Origin: Mesorhabditis belari
Taxonomy: Eukaryota > Nematoda > Chromadorea > Rhabditida > Rhabditidae
Length of the DNA stretch: 64,000 nt
Assembly: GCA_958450365.1 (NCBI GenBank)
Contig: CAUEEP010000458.1
Coordinates: forward strand, 1 to 64,000
Direction of reading: 5' to 3'
In this document: piece by piece, positions 30,648 through 41,842 of the stretch
How the letters are laid out: each line of letters starts with the position of its first letter
Numbering within the stretch: position 1 is the first letter of the stretch
The notes under the pieces: model-generated
What the model saw: the letters and a program-made list of their open reading frames with translations, nothing else
The model's database searches: none
Told to the model about the DNA's origin: nothing
Translations under genes and position numbers: made by a program

Positions 30648-32856
30648 CAGTCGAACCTCTCTACAACGTAACTCACGGGACCGGCTATAGTTTACGTTAT
30701 ATAGAGGTTTACGTTATATCGAGGTTTTGTTATATAGAATCAAAAACGCAGGGCTTATTGCAACCATTACGTTATGTAGAGGTATTGGAACATATTTATT
30801 GCAAAAACTCAACAAAAAAGGTAAAAAAATTATTAAAAAGCATCAAAGTTTAACAAAAAAGTTAGTCAAACGGGATTGTTTAGGAGAAAAAAAGCCTGAT
30901 CAAAGAAAAAATTATCAAAAGTTGCTAAAGCCTTAACAATTTCGGAATTAGGGTTATTCCTCACAAATATCTTGAGCTTTTGAAGATGTAGATATGCCTC
31001 GGCTCGTGTCACTATCGGCTCTTCCACGTCTTCAACGATTGGCTCATCATCCTCGCTATCAGAAGAAATCGACTGTAGTTGCGAACCTAAGGAAACATAA
31101 TTGATCTTTTCCTTAAATTAGCATTACTTTAAACGATATAATCTGTACCTTTAGCAGCTAGTGCAATTTCCTCTAGCGATCTTAACCCTGTAGTCACAAC
31201 ATTTTCGTCGGCGCCAGCAAATTCCAAAGGATTGATTGATCGATCAACGTCTTCACTATCAATAAGTTGATTCCAGATAGCCTGCAATGATTGTAGCGAG
31301 TTATCGTCGTCGTTATTGTTTTCGATAAATGGCGGCTCATATACATATACATCTCTTGAATCCGGCCTTACGAAAACAATTTGAAAGCGTCTCCACTTTA
31401 ACGTCATTCCAGGATTCTTCGAGTAGGTATAGTGCATCCAAAAGATTAAATTCGAATTAGGCCTTTGCATCGACAGCTGCAATTCTTTGTTTCAACAATC
31501 CTGTTCGGTATCTGACCTTCAGATTTTTAATTATTCCCATATCCATTGGTTGGATTGCCGCAGTTGCATTAGGCAAAAAGAATTTAATCTGAATGTTTGA
31601 TAAATTGAGCTTCAGATGTGCTGGACAGTTATCAATAAACAACAAAATTTCCCGATTAAATTTGATCAAATTTGAATTCCATTTCTTGAGATAGCTCTCA
31701 AATAATTCGCTGGTACACGCTCTTGAATTTGCTTCGTACAAAACAGGAAGTTTTTTGACATCCTTAAAGCAAGGCGGATGCTTCGATTTACCAATCACGA
31801 ATAAAGGGCATCTTTCGCTTCCATCCATATTTGATCCGACGAGAACAGTGACTCTATCCTTGCTCTTCTTTCCACTTGTGCATCTATTGCCTTTGAAAGA
31901 CAACGTTTTATTCGGCGTTAACTTGTAAAAAAGAGCTGTTTCATCCAAGTTAAAAACATTCTTTGGCTCAAATTCTTTCAAGAGTCTCTTCAATACTTCA
32001 TCTTTCCACTGCTCAACATTGTTCAGGTCGATTTCGGCTGCTTCTCCTTGTAGGGAACGAAAAACAATGCCATGCCTATGCTTCAGCTTTTCTAGCCATC
32101 CATTGCTAGCTCGGAAGTCGGTAATACCCATCAACTTTGCAAGCTCCAGAGCTTTTATTCGAAGCAAATTTCCGTCCACACATTCAGTGTTGCTTCGAAT
32201 CTCTTTCAACCAAGAAATAACCGCACCTTCCAGGTTCTCGTGTTTGCTATTCTTCTCTCGTGCTCGCTTGCCCTGAGAACCGTCATTGATCGCATTAGAA
32301 ATCGTTTGCTTTTGGCCCAAAATCGAAGAAATGGTCGAAATTGGTCGCTTGAATTCTCTTGCTAAATCCGTTACTCCTTTCGAAGTTGAAGCATCAAGAA
32401 TTCGCTTTTTTTCAGTTAGATCGATCCTTTTCCGGGTCGCCTTCTTTCGCTCCATCGCCTGAAAAATGATAAATAACATTTAATACAGAAAATAAGCACG
32501 TAAAAAGAATAAGTGAACGATATATGAACGCAAAAAACTTATTAAGAATCTATGTAAGTGATTTTTTTCTTCTTTTAAATTGTGGCAAAAAGGCCACAGA
32601 TTAGAATAGTCCATCCAAAGAGCATGGTAGTTGGAAGAAATATCCACGTTTTAGCATAAAATCCGTTATATGGAACAAAAAATTGCATATTTTCAGGCAA
32701 AATTTTCCGTTGTATAGAGGTTTACGTTATACAGAGTTACGTTATATCGAGGTTTTTTTATAGACATTTTGTATTACATTTGGCTGGGACCGGTCACGCC
32801 TTACGTTATAGAGAGGTTTACGTTATATCGAGGTTCGTTATAGAGAGGTTTGACTG
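30648..32856 (-). mobile_element. Tigger-type DNA transposon inserted in an SL1 3' flank
   Basis: 2,209 bp from CAGTCGAACCTCTCTACAAC to the complement of CAGTCAAACCTCTCTATAAC, with TA at both sides (30646-30647, 32857-32858). Sub-terminal repeats of GTTATATAGAGGTTTAC follow each end. It splits the downstream flank of SL1 (f), whose other side continues at 32859. It encodes a nearly complete transposase. Confidence 0.93.
30870..32455 (-). CDS. Tigger/pogo transposase with one stop and one frameshift
   Basis: The start MERKKATRKRIDLTEKK at 32455 leads a CENP-B-type helix-turn-helix pair (DLAREFKRPISTISSIL; ELAKLMGITDF..GWLEKLKHRHG). The catalytic DDE_1 domain follows: first Asp in NVFNLDETALFY, second in LLFIDNCPAHLK, third in IQPMDMGIIK. 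After AVDAKA a TAA (31457-31459) interrupts the frame, but the same frame goes on with LLDALYLLEESWNDVK and SNCFRKAGF, the usual Tigger continuation. A shift near 31350 then leads to an acidic tail, and a 60-bp intron (about 31088-31147) joins a last exon with VTRAEAYLHLQKLKIFVR. The protein would bind the terminal repeats and cut and paste the element. With these lesions it is probably recently inactivated. Confidence 0.85.
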
Positions 32857-32888
32857 TATAACATCAAAACATTTGAATTTTTGATTTA

Positions 32889-32987
32889 TTTGTGCATCCC
32901 CTAGCGGGGACGCGTTCCAAAATTTTTTCGAGACACTGTTGGAAGGTCTCGGGGTTAATGCTAACCTCAAACTTGGGTAATTAAACC
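32889..32987 (-). ncRNA. SL1 spliced-leader RNA gene (f)
   Basis: Leader 32966-32987 on the minus strand, with donor, Sm site and terminal hairpin intact. It is divergent from the complete 5S gene, the arrangement known from Caenorhabditis 5S/SL1 repeats. The Tigger element begins 31 bp downstream of its 3' end. Confidence 0.95.
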
Positions 32988-33160
32988 GAAGAGTGGGGTC
33001 TCTGTCGCGCTATCTAGACGAGCTGTGTGCCAGTTGCCGCTTTTTCCTACGCGACACGCGAAAGGTACACACCCTGGTGTCGTCTCGCGTCTCTGTGAGT
33101 GCTGCTGCTCTCTCGTGTTCGCGGCCGGCTATTTCAACCCTCTCTCACAGCAGCGCAGTC
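32988..33160. promoter_or_regulatory. Shared upstream region of SL1 (f) and the 5S gene
   Basis: 173 bp between two divergent small-RNA genes. A nearly identical inverted copy is at 29681-29853 and a related one fills 25157-25502. Conservation across the copies, compared with the diverged spacers, suggests function. Confidence 0.6.
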
Positions 33161-33279
33161 GCTTACGACCATACCACGTTGAAAACACGGCATCCCGTCC
33201 GATCTGCCAAGTTAAGCAACGTTGGGCTCGGTTAGTACTTGGATCGGAGACGGCTTGGGAATCCCGAGTGTCGTAAGCT
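33161..33279 (+). rRNA. 5S ribosomal RNA, complete
   Basis: 119 nt from GCTTACGACCATACCACG to GTGTCGTAAGCT. The terminal stem GCTTACGAC/GTCGTAAGC pairs, and the internal promoter region (AGTTAAGCAACGTTGGGC..) is present. T-runs follow for termination. It is the only full 5S gene in the window. Confidence 0.97.
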
Positions 33280-33474
33280 TTTTGCTTTTTTGTGGATCGA
33301 TCAAGAGACTTGGGAATCAATTTTTTCACAAATTGAGAGGATAAATTGCTTTTTGAATTTCCTTTATTCTCGGAACTTTACAGTATACAACTTACAGGAT
33401 CAATGTGTTGGGTCGAGGGATTCTTTTGGGACTTCAGAAAGGATTCAAAATGATCGAATTGCTGACTATGACAT

Positions 33475-33571
33475 TTGTAGACTCCTCAAAGGGCCATGCG
33501 TTCCAAAATTTCTCGGAGCACTTTATGTGGGTCTCGGAGCTAGTACAGCCTCTAACTTGAGTAATTAAACC
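33475..33571 (-). ncRNA. SL1-like variant RNA gene (g)
   Basis: Leader 33550-33571 reads GGTTTAATTACTCAAG+TTAGAG (two changes from SL1), followed by GC instead of a GT donor. An Sm-like AATTTTGGAAC is kept, but the last hairpin is poorly paired. It is the partner of (d) in the second unit. The GC donor makes normal trans-splicing less likely. Confidence 0.6.
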
Positions 33572-34149
33572 GATGTGGCTGTTCCTTTTCCGCTATGTAT
33601 CACGAACTGAGATATTATTGTCGTGTCAGGTAGGCCATTCTCAGCTCATGATCAGATTTGCCTTGACTTAAATGACTGGAATTCCAGAATAAGATAATTA
33701 CCACAAAAATAAAATTCTCATGGAGAGATCTGTTTTAATTTGTGCGGAGATTTCCTTTTCTTCTCGACCGTAGGAATGATGCTTGAAAAAGGTGGTCACA
33801 ATAAGAAAGAGCCTTTGTTTTTTCAGATAATTCAGTTTCAGATAACCCGTTCAATCCTTTCTCAAGGATTGAAACTCAAAAGTTCAAGTTCTCCTCATCA
33901 CAGATGTCTCATTTCTAATCGAATCGAAATTCATAAAGTTTCGGACTCATCCCGAGCATGGGCTTTCACAACTCCTTGCTTACTTGTGAATATTCAATTT
34001 TCAGCTTTCTCACATGGTTAGAATCAAGTATTAACGATGAATTTCTTAATGAATCTCAATGAATTTCAATATCAATATTATTCAATATCATTTCTGGCAT
34101 ATCAATATTATTTCTGCGTAAATCGAATCACAAAGAACAAAGGATTTAA

Positions 34150-34354
34150 TCGATTAGCTTTATTGATTAGCTTTATCGATTAGCTTTATCGATTAGCTTT
34201 ATCGATTAGCTTTATCGATTAGCTTTATCGATTAGCTTTATCGATTAGCTTTATCGATTAGCTTTATCGATTAGCTTTATCGATTAGCTTTATCGATTAG
34301 CTTTATCGATTAGCTTTATCGATTAGCTTTATCGATTAGCTTTATCGATTAGCT
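34150..34354. repeat. 13-bp minisatellite (about 15.8 copies)
   Basis: The same TCGATTAGCTTTA unit as at 28976-29063, expanded. The flanks (CGTAAATCGAATCACAAAGA; CTACAATTCGTCTCTATGAT) are shared. Confidence 0.95.
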
Positions 34355-34879
34355 ACAATTCGTCTCTATGATAATCCAGAAAAAGATTTCGAATAGCTTA
34401 ATGAAAAGATAAATCGTTATTCTATGAGCCTTTTCGCAATTTTTTTGTTTTGTTCTTGCCTTATCTAATTTATCAAAACTAATTTGCTATTACAACTTAC
34501 TGTCTTACAAATTACTAGTGTGCTTTTTCTTGAATTCACGTGGCTAGACCTTTGCTTTTGCTTGAATGGATAGTAAAACCAAGTTTATTCAATCCATGTG
34601 GGGTAAAGCGTTTGAAAATGTATAATGAAGCTCAAAGAAACTCAGAGAGAACTGTTGAACTGTCAGAAGAGTTTCCAAGTCGTTCAGACGTGTTTCCAAG
34701 TTCCTTGTAGCGTTTAGCGTTTAGTGCTTAGTAAATACAAATCCTATACTTTAACGATAATTGATTGAGGATTCATCAGATCTTTTCGAAGGCAAATAGC
34801 TCAATGCTGAATACAAATGCTTTCGTATTCTTTCATTGAATATTATTCTTTTCAAAGTTCTTCTTAAACTGTTTTTAAA

Positions 34880-35580
34880 GTGGATGAAATTCGTAGTTTA
34901 TCGCTCATTAAAGAAATTTAATTAACCACCAAAGAGAAGCATTGTTTTGGATGTCAACTACAAATTGTGCCTGCAAATTGGTAATTTTGATTAAAGCTTA
35001 CGACTAGAACGATCAAATAAAACGATCTTCAAATATAAATGAATCTCACGCCAATTTCCCTTTAATCCCTAAAGCCAAAATCTTTTTAACTGAATGTTTT
35101 TTAACCTTGTGCCTCAAATTCTCTACTCTTTTTTGCCAGCAAACAATCCAAATGAAACATGCTTGGATTTGTGAAAGATTTCAACTCATCAAATAGGATC
35201 CTCGTCTCACAGTTTGCCTTAGCACCTGTGTCCCATTTCAACAAGTACAAACCCAATAACATTTCAATATTTCCCAAACTAATTTCTGTAATCTGTAATC
35301 AAGATTCGATTTGTTTATTTTTAAAAACTCTTGACTCTCCAAAAAAACAAAATCAATATCTAATCCCCGTTGTTTTCGTCTTTTTTCTCAAATCTCTCGC
35401 TCTTTCAAACTTGTTTACATGTAAAGTGCACGAAAAAAAATGAAATAGCCTTATCATTTTGGCAAAAATTTCATTATTTCCCACATTTTTCCCTAATTTC
35501 TCCTTTAAAAGCCTTTTTTCTTTAAAAGTCTTTAAAGGTCTTTTTCCTTTAAAGTCCTCCCTTTTAGCCGCCACCTTGTA
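34880..35580. other. End of the SL1/5S cluster; no gene seen
   Basis: Similarity to the first unit stops near 34870. The rest is AT-rich with TTTAAAGTCTTT-type runs before the tRNA. Confidence 0.5.
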
Positions 35581-35653
35581 GCCCGGTTAGCTCAGTCGGT
35601 AGAGCACCAGACTCTTAATCTGGCTGTCGCGGGTTCGAGCCCCGCATCGGGCT
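35581..35653 (+). tRNA. tRNA-Lys (anticodon CTT)
   Basis: The acceptor GCCCGGT pairs with ATCGGGC, the anticodon arm CCAGA-CTCTTAA-TCTGG gives CTT, and the T arm GCGGG-TTCGAGC-CCCGC pairs fully. A T-run follows about 10 bases on. Confidence 0.95.
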
Positions 35654-35761
35654 GATGTTTTTTTACTTCGATTTTTCGATGAAAGAATTATTTTTATATT
35701 CATTTTTCATTCTAAAATGTTTTAAAACTCTCGCATTTACTAAAAAATGTTCGATTTTAGC

Positions 35762-38297
35762 ATGACATTTCCGTCAAGCGTCTTAATAACAGGAGCGGGA
35801 CGAGGTTAGCTTGGCTTTTCAAGAAATTTAACTCAAAATTCTAATATGTTTAAATTCCAGGCATTGGCCTTGGTCTAGTGAAAGAGTTCTTGAAAAACGA
35901 TCAAGTGAAACACGTTTTTGCGGCAGTGAGATGTCCGACGAAAGCTGATGTGAGTCTAAAAGAGAATCAAAGGATAATAAAAGTCTAAAGACTAATAAAA
36001 CTAAATAGGTTTATAAGTTCTCAGAAAAAAAATCAATGAAATCAATTAGAATCCAATAAACTTCTAGGAGTTGACAAACCTGAACGATGATCGACTTCAT
36101 GTCATTAAAATGGATGTTCTCTATGATGATTCGATTTTAGAGGCTTTTCAAAAAGTATAAGCAAAAAAAGGGTATTTCCCATTAAAACCCTCACAGCATC
36201 AATCCCATTATACCCCCACATTTAACAAAAAACAACAAGATTTTTAGTTTGCATCAATCTCATTATACCCCCACAAATGGCAGATTTAAAAAAAAGCTTT
36301 TACTGCAATTCACAATTCATACCCTCTGTGATGGGTAAAGAAAACATTAAACCGATAGAATTAAAACGATTAAAAAACGACCGATTAAAACGGCGGTAGA
36401 AAATGAGAATAGAAAAATATTTGTTTCTTCTTTGGGAAAAACAGCATTCAGATTTTTGGCATGCTAATTTTTTAAAATTTGGGGGTATAACAGGAATGAT
36501 GCGTGTGGGGGAATAATGGAATTGATGCTGTGAGGGTATAATGGGAGAGTACCAAAAAAAGAGATTTTAATAGCATCAATTTATGCTAGTTTTTTTTAAA
36601 AACTTAGCTAAAGAAATAGTTTTAATTATTATTATATGCTTTTTGCTCAAAGAAGCAACAATTTTTCTTGCTTAGGTTGAAGAAATTTGCGGCGAGCATG
36701 GCCTCAATCTGCTCGTCAACAACGCGGGAATTTGGGTCGAGTACGAAGTTTGCCTATAGCTTTTATTTCAATTCTAACTTACGATTTTGATCTACCATAT
36801 TTTCTCTAATATTAGTGCACCATGAGCGTCGCCTAAATTGCTCGAAATCTCGAGAACCGCTTATCAGAATCTATAGACGTGGGGTCGCAAAATGTAGCTG
36901 ACGATGAGATCTAGTAAAGGATTTGAGTGTTGAGCTTCTGCAAAAGCTTGGAAACCGTAAAATAGTCATCAACTCGGCTCGCCGGGGTGCACTACTATTA
37001 GAGAAAATACGGTATATGTTATTATATTTGATGGATAACTTTAATCTGCTTACAATTTTTAGCTTTCCGACGGTCCGAAGAGGGATATGTTGAGGAAAAT
37101 TTTGGATACAAATGCCGCCTCGCCTTTAATCGTTTCACAGGTGTCTTTGTGATTTAAAAATCGCCTTTAAGCCTTAGTATATCGCCTTAGTATATAGATT
37201 TTATAGGTTTTTTTTTTAACTTTATAACTATATCTTGCTTTCTATAATGGAATTTTCAAGAAGTTTACCGTATTTTTTTGAGGTCTTTTTGCCACTTCTT
37301 CGTCGCGCTGCCTCGAAAAGTCCTGAGACTGAATGGGGAATACAAAAGTGAGTATAAAAGACAAAAAGAAAATTGTACTATCAATCTATTAAATGAAATT
37401 TACGTAAAAACGATTAACTTAAGAATCAGCGAATCAGAAAAGGAAGAACTAGCTTAAGAAAGAAAGAAAGAAAGAATAAACAATCAACGGTTTTTAGAGA
37501 GAAAACTTTGCGCAACAACAGTGGTTCGTTTACTCGTTTACATTTTTGCTAATAGTTAATATTTCTTAGCATTTTATCTATAGTTTTTTGTCTACTTTGT
37601 AAATGTTCAACTCTTTCAGAGCTTCCATAGTAAACATCAGCTCTGGAATGGGCTCAATCAGCGAGAATATGACTGGGAGTGGGTGCTCGAAGTCAATCGC
37701 CTATCGAATGAGCAAGGAAAGTTTTCGACTTTTAAATGATTTAGAGTTAGATCATCATAATTATCATTTAGATCTTCCCATTATAAATCCTCTTTCCAAT
37801 ATTTTGTCAAGCTTTAATTTAAGGCGGCAGTCAACCAAATGACTCGAACGCTGGCTATCGATTTGGAGCCCGATGGGATCATGGTGGTGGCCTGGTGCCC
37901 GGGTTGGGTGAAAACCGATATGGGAGGAGTGGAGGCTGAGATTACGGTGATGTTTAGCTAGAGAACTGAAAATTTGAGCCGTTTTTCTACATCCAACCAC
38001 TTCAACAAAACTAAGATACTAAGTTGAGAAACTCAAGGTTGAAACTGGCCTGAAAAGCTGATTTCATCTGATAGCTGATAAAGTATTTTGAAAAAACGAT
38101 TTACTTTATCTTTTACTTTACGACTTTACGAAAAAACGATTTACTTTATTTCTACATAAAAATATAATAAAAATCAAGCTAATCAACAAATTCAGGTTGA
38201 TGAATCGGCCATCGACTTCATGCAAACTCTTTCGCATTTTGGAAAAGAGAATACTGGTGGATATGTGAGGAGACACGGGGACTCAATTGATTATTGA
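35762..38297 (+). CDS. Short-chain dehydrogenase/reductase, C-factor-like (251 aa)
   Basis: Nine exons: 35762-35804, 35861-35949, 36068-36154, 36676-36747, 37063-37140, 37283-37347, 37620-37716, 37824-37946 and 38196-38297. [18 protein letters not shown] is the Rossmann cofactor loop, [15 protein letters not shown] holds [14 protein letters not shown] supplies the catalytic Ser, and IAYRMSK gives the YxxxK pair. [13 protein letters not shown] and the ending [13 protein letters not shown] follow, as in the C-factor-like SDRs common in nematodes. These enzymes use NAD(P)H to reduce or oxidise small carbonyl or alcohol substrates in the cytosol; the substrate is unknown. Introns 3 and 4 carry short transposons. 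The intron after YRMSK starts with GAAAGT instead of GTAAGT (37717); without its removal the frame ends at a TGA at 37840. The rest of the gene is intact. Confidence 0.88.
36171..36553. mobile_element. MITE with 8-bp target duplication in an SDR intron
   Basis: 383 bp. Terminal repeats GGTATTTCCCATTA..CCCTCACAGCATCAAT and complement; flanking AAAAAAAG at 36163-36170 and 36554-36561. An 8-bp duplication is typical of hAT-type elements. Confidence 0.85.
36795..37012. mobile_element. 218-bp MITE with TA duplication in an SDR intron
   Basis: Ends CCATATTTTCTCTAATATTAG and the complement of CCGTATTTTCTCTAATAGTA, with TA on both sides. A partial relative is at 46304-46390 (AGTGCACCCTGAGCGTCGCC shared). 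Confidence 0.85.
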
Positions 38298-38416
38298 GGA
38301 ATGAGAAAAATCTGTATAAACATGTAAATATTTACAAACATATTTCCTGGTTGTGTCATTGGATAAATTGTACTTTTATGGCAATAGTTGAAAATAATAG
38401 CAAATCAAAAACTGTG

Positions 38417-38550
38417 GCTAATCCATGATGGCTGATTGATGATGGCTGATCTATGCTGGCTGATTCATGATGGTTGATCTATGATGGCTGATCTATGCTG
38501 GCTGATCTATGATGGCTGATCTATGCTGGCTGATCCATGATGGCTGATCT
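38417..38550. repeat. 16-bp tandem repeat
   Basis: About eight diverged copies of CTGATCTATGATGGCT just downstream of the SDR gene. Confidence 0.9.
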
Positions 38551-39834
38551 ACTTACAAAGCTATTTCTATCAACATTCACATTGTTAACTGATAATGCGA
38601 CAAAGACTATTTCTATGTTCTACTACTTTTACTTACTTTAGCTACTTTTAGCTAATTGTAAGAAAATTCTAGGAGAGGAAAATTGCCAAATTTGTCTGTT
38701 AGTGCAAGTTTCTTTATCAAAACTTATTAAGAAATGTCATCAAAACAATGAACTTCATCAATTCTTGGTAGTTGAGTCAAAATCGAACAAAACAAATCCC
38801 GTCTTTTGCAGCCTACTATTATCTGGTACAGAAATGTTCCAAGCCAATGGCTTCATTGCTGGTTTTGTCCTGGTTCAACCAACACTCATAATCAGATCGG
38901 ATCTGGTTTTGCTTGCCTGATTTCTGGGCCTGATTTCCGGAATATCAATGTCCCTGAATGCCTGCTTTTCCAAGCCATGCAAGACAAAATCTATCTGGAC
39001 TATGTCAAGTTCAAGTCAAAAGCCAGCCCTTGCCTGATTCACAAATAGTTCTTTGTTCAGAAGCCTGGCTTGACTCTGACCAAGCCTTTTCTGGATTTTC
39101 TGGCCGGTTTCTGGCCTAACTCTAACCAACCTAGGTTCCAATTTGATCCAATTGATCCACTGCAATTCCCCCGTTGGATCTAAAACTATTCAAGTGTGAC
39201 GCCTCTTTAAATCCTCTTGTTAACCCCTTGAGCATCAAAATTGTGGTTGAATCGAGTGCAGATTTGGGTGGTCTCATTCATCTCTTCAATGGAGTGCAAA
39301 AGATGAAAGGGACTTTGGGGGAAGGGGTGAGTAACGAGAAGTGAGAGACAGACATTAAGATGAGGGAGTGTCTTTCATAGGGTACCCGGGTACCCCTTCC
39401 CTCCACTCCTCCACCGCTCTCCTCCACCCCTCCACCCCTCCCCTCCCCTCCACCCCTCCCCCAATTGGATCATGCCTTCCCTTTCCCAATCCCATTCCTA
39501 CTTCTCTTCCTTTTCCCGTTTCACTACACCAATCTTGCGTCTCTTTCTTCTGATATTAGCGCCAGGGAATATACACAGCTTTAGGTGTCTAAAGAAGCTA
39601 TGATTACTATTTGAATTTGAACTTTTCTTTATTCATTGTTTTTTTTTTTCTTTTTTCAAATTTTTGTTTTCTTGTTAATATCTTTGTTTGTATTATGATC
39701 TGATTTAGCTATTGATAGAGAAAGAATTGAGAAAGCAGATCCGAGATTTACAATGAGGTGATTAGCCAACGAGCCTAGTTGATCCCAGAAATAAACTGCC
39801 GAGAATAAACAGTAGAACTTGTCATTTCTTCCTA
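38551..39834. other. Intergenic with a CT-rich tract; no firm gene
   Basis: A C/T-rich block at 39390-39475 (CCTCCACCCCTCC repeats). A stretch at 39225-39327 (IVVESSADLGGLIHLF) has coding character but no usable splice partners. It faintly recalls the end of C-factor-like SDRs and may be a remnant of a second copy. Confidence 0.35.
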
Positions 39835-41475
39835 CACTGGTGGTCATATGTATTAGTACCCTCTTGCAAAAAATTTTCTCTCAACGATTGCCCCCCTTAA
39901 AAGGCAGCCAAATTCAAAGTGCTAAAAAGCATTTTTTGCTAACAAGCTCTAGTCTCTAAAACCACAAAAAAATTGATTCGAAATGCTTATTATCTTTTTT
40001 TAAAAATAGCAAGAACGGAAAAGACACCTCAAAAATGGTGGACAAAAGTATTGACCCCTTGCAAAAACAACAGTAAATTTAATAGTCTATTGGCCCTCCT
40101 TTGGCTTGAATGACTTTTTCTATCCGTCTGGACATCGAGTCGACCAAATTGTGCAAAACTGATGATCCAATTTGATTCCATACAAGACGTAGATAGGACC
40201 AAAGCTCGACTCTGGACGAAAAGTGTTTCTCCTTCAATTTCGCTTTCACAATCGACCATAGATTCTCGATAACGTTCAAATCTGGTGAAAAGGAGGTGCT
40301 TTAATCAAAGAAACACCATTAATCGCAAACCAGCCCGGAAATCGTACCCGTTCTCCATTCGAGAGTCTTCCGACAGGTCCCATCATAAGTTTGCTTGTAT
40401 GAACTGGCGAGTTGTCCTGGTAGTGCAACCATCCTTGAGGTAATGTTTTGCTCGCAAATGGAAGTAAACGTTGCTCAAGTATTCCCATGTATCGCTGAGA
40501 CTTCATGGTTGAATTGATCATCTTAAGTGGACCGACCACATTTCTTGTCATCACTCCTGCAAGTTGATAGTTATACGAAGAAAACTATAGAAATTCATAC
40601 CCCAGCACATAATATTTCCACCCCCAAATCGAACCGTGGGTTTGATGTACTTGAGTAGTAGCCGCTTTCCAATTGGTCGCCCGCTCAATGGAGGTCCATC
40701 CGACTGATAGAGATTAACTTTTGTGTCATCAGAGAAAATTACTCGACTCCAATCGTCACTCGTCCAACTTTGGTACCTCCGAACAAAGGCTAAACGAAGT
40801 TTCCTAATCCGAGGAGTCATACGTGGCTTCTTTATTGGTCGTCTAGCGTACAACTTTGCTTTGATGAGTCGCATCCTCACGGTCCTTGCTGAGATATATT
40901 TGCTGAATTGTGATTTATACACGCGGCTTCCGTCGGTCGAGGTGAGACTTGGGTTCTTTTTGAATTCCCCTATGATCGATCGATCTTCGGCAGTTGTTGT
41001 TGATGGATGTCGACCAGATTTTGCAGCTCTGTGTAGAGAACCAATAACCTTTGATTGTTTAAAAAAGTCGTTTCACAGTGCTTTCGCTGCATCCAAATTT
41101 TTCAGCCAAATCTGCTGTTTTCATTCCATTACTTCGACCTTCAACGATCTTTTCTTTGATTGGAGTCGGTAGATACGGCATCTAAAATTAAATATTTTAA
41201 AAAGTCATCAAAACATGAATGTAAACAAGAAAAAAAATAAAGGAAAAGCTAAGGGGTCAATACTTTTGTCCACCATTTTTGAGGTGTCTTTTCCGTCCTT
41301 GCTATTTTTTAAAAAGATAATAAACACTTCGAATCAATTTTTTTGTGGTTTTAGAGACTAGAGCTTGTTAGCAAAAAATGCTTTTTAGCACTTTGAATTT
41401 GGCTGCCTTTTAAGGGGGGCAATCGTCGAGAGAAAATTTTTTGCAAGAGGGTACTAATACATATGACCACCAGTG
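39835..41475 (-). mobile_element. Tc1-type transposon with about 240-bp terminal repeats
   Basis: 1,641 bp from CACTGGTGGTCATATGTATT to its complement, with TA at 39833-39834 and 41476-41477. The inverted repeats extend inward to AAAATGGTGGACAAAAGTAT on both sides. Confidence 0.94.
40079..41181 (-). CDS. Tc1-family transposase (DD34E), two frameshifts and one intron
   Basis: Start MPYLPTPIKEKIVEGRS at 41181. A paired-type helix-turn-helix (TADLAEKFGCSESTVKRLF) is followed by a one-base insertion in a T-run (about 41060). The catalytic domain reads ARRPIKKPRMTPRIRK, RVIFSDDTKVNLY (first Asp), VRFGGGNIMCWG, a 45-bp intron (GTATGAATTT..CTTGCAG), then WLHYQDNSPVH (second Asp). One missing T at about 40295 shifts the frame before SPDLNVIENLWSIVKAKL (Glu). 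The stop is at 40079. Both shifts are in homopolymers, so assembly error is possible; otherwise this copy is freshly dead. Confidence 0.87.
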
Positions 41476-41842
41476 TATATTTCTAATCAGAACAAACAGC
41501 AGAACTTGTCATTTCTTCCTATAGTTCGAATTATTGTTACATAAATATTTTTTCAGACAAGCAAGACCAGGTCTGGTTCAACAAAGGTTTCAAAGGCATT
41601 GTTCTGAATCAGAAGGCCAGACCGTAAGGCCAGGTCCTGGCTTTGCTGGAGGCTTGGCTTGTCTTCTATTATAGCTGAACTAAGACCTGGTTTGGCTTAC
41701 GATTCTAGAATCCGATTGGGAAATTTCTTTTTATAGGATATTCATGGGCTTATCAATCTCAAGACAAATCTCTAAACAACACCAAAAAGATTCAAAAGAC
41801 AGTGTTATGAAAAATGGTTGCTTTGAGTTCCATTTGTTTATA

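Noticed and set aside
39225..39327. Coding-like segment IVVESSADLGGLIHLFNG followed by GGGTGAGT
   Set aside because: No matching acceptor, no upstream or downstream exon and only faint similarity to SDR ends; mentioned in the gap entry only.
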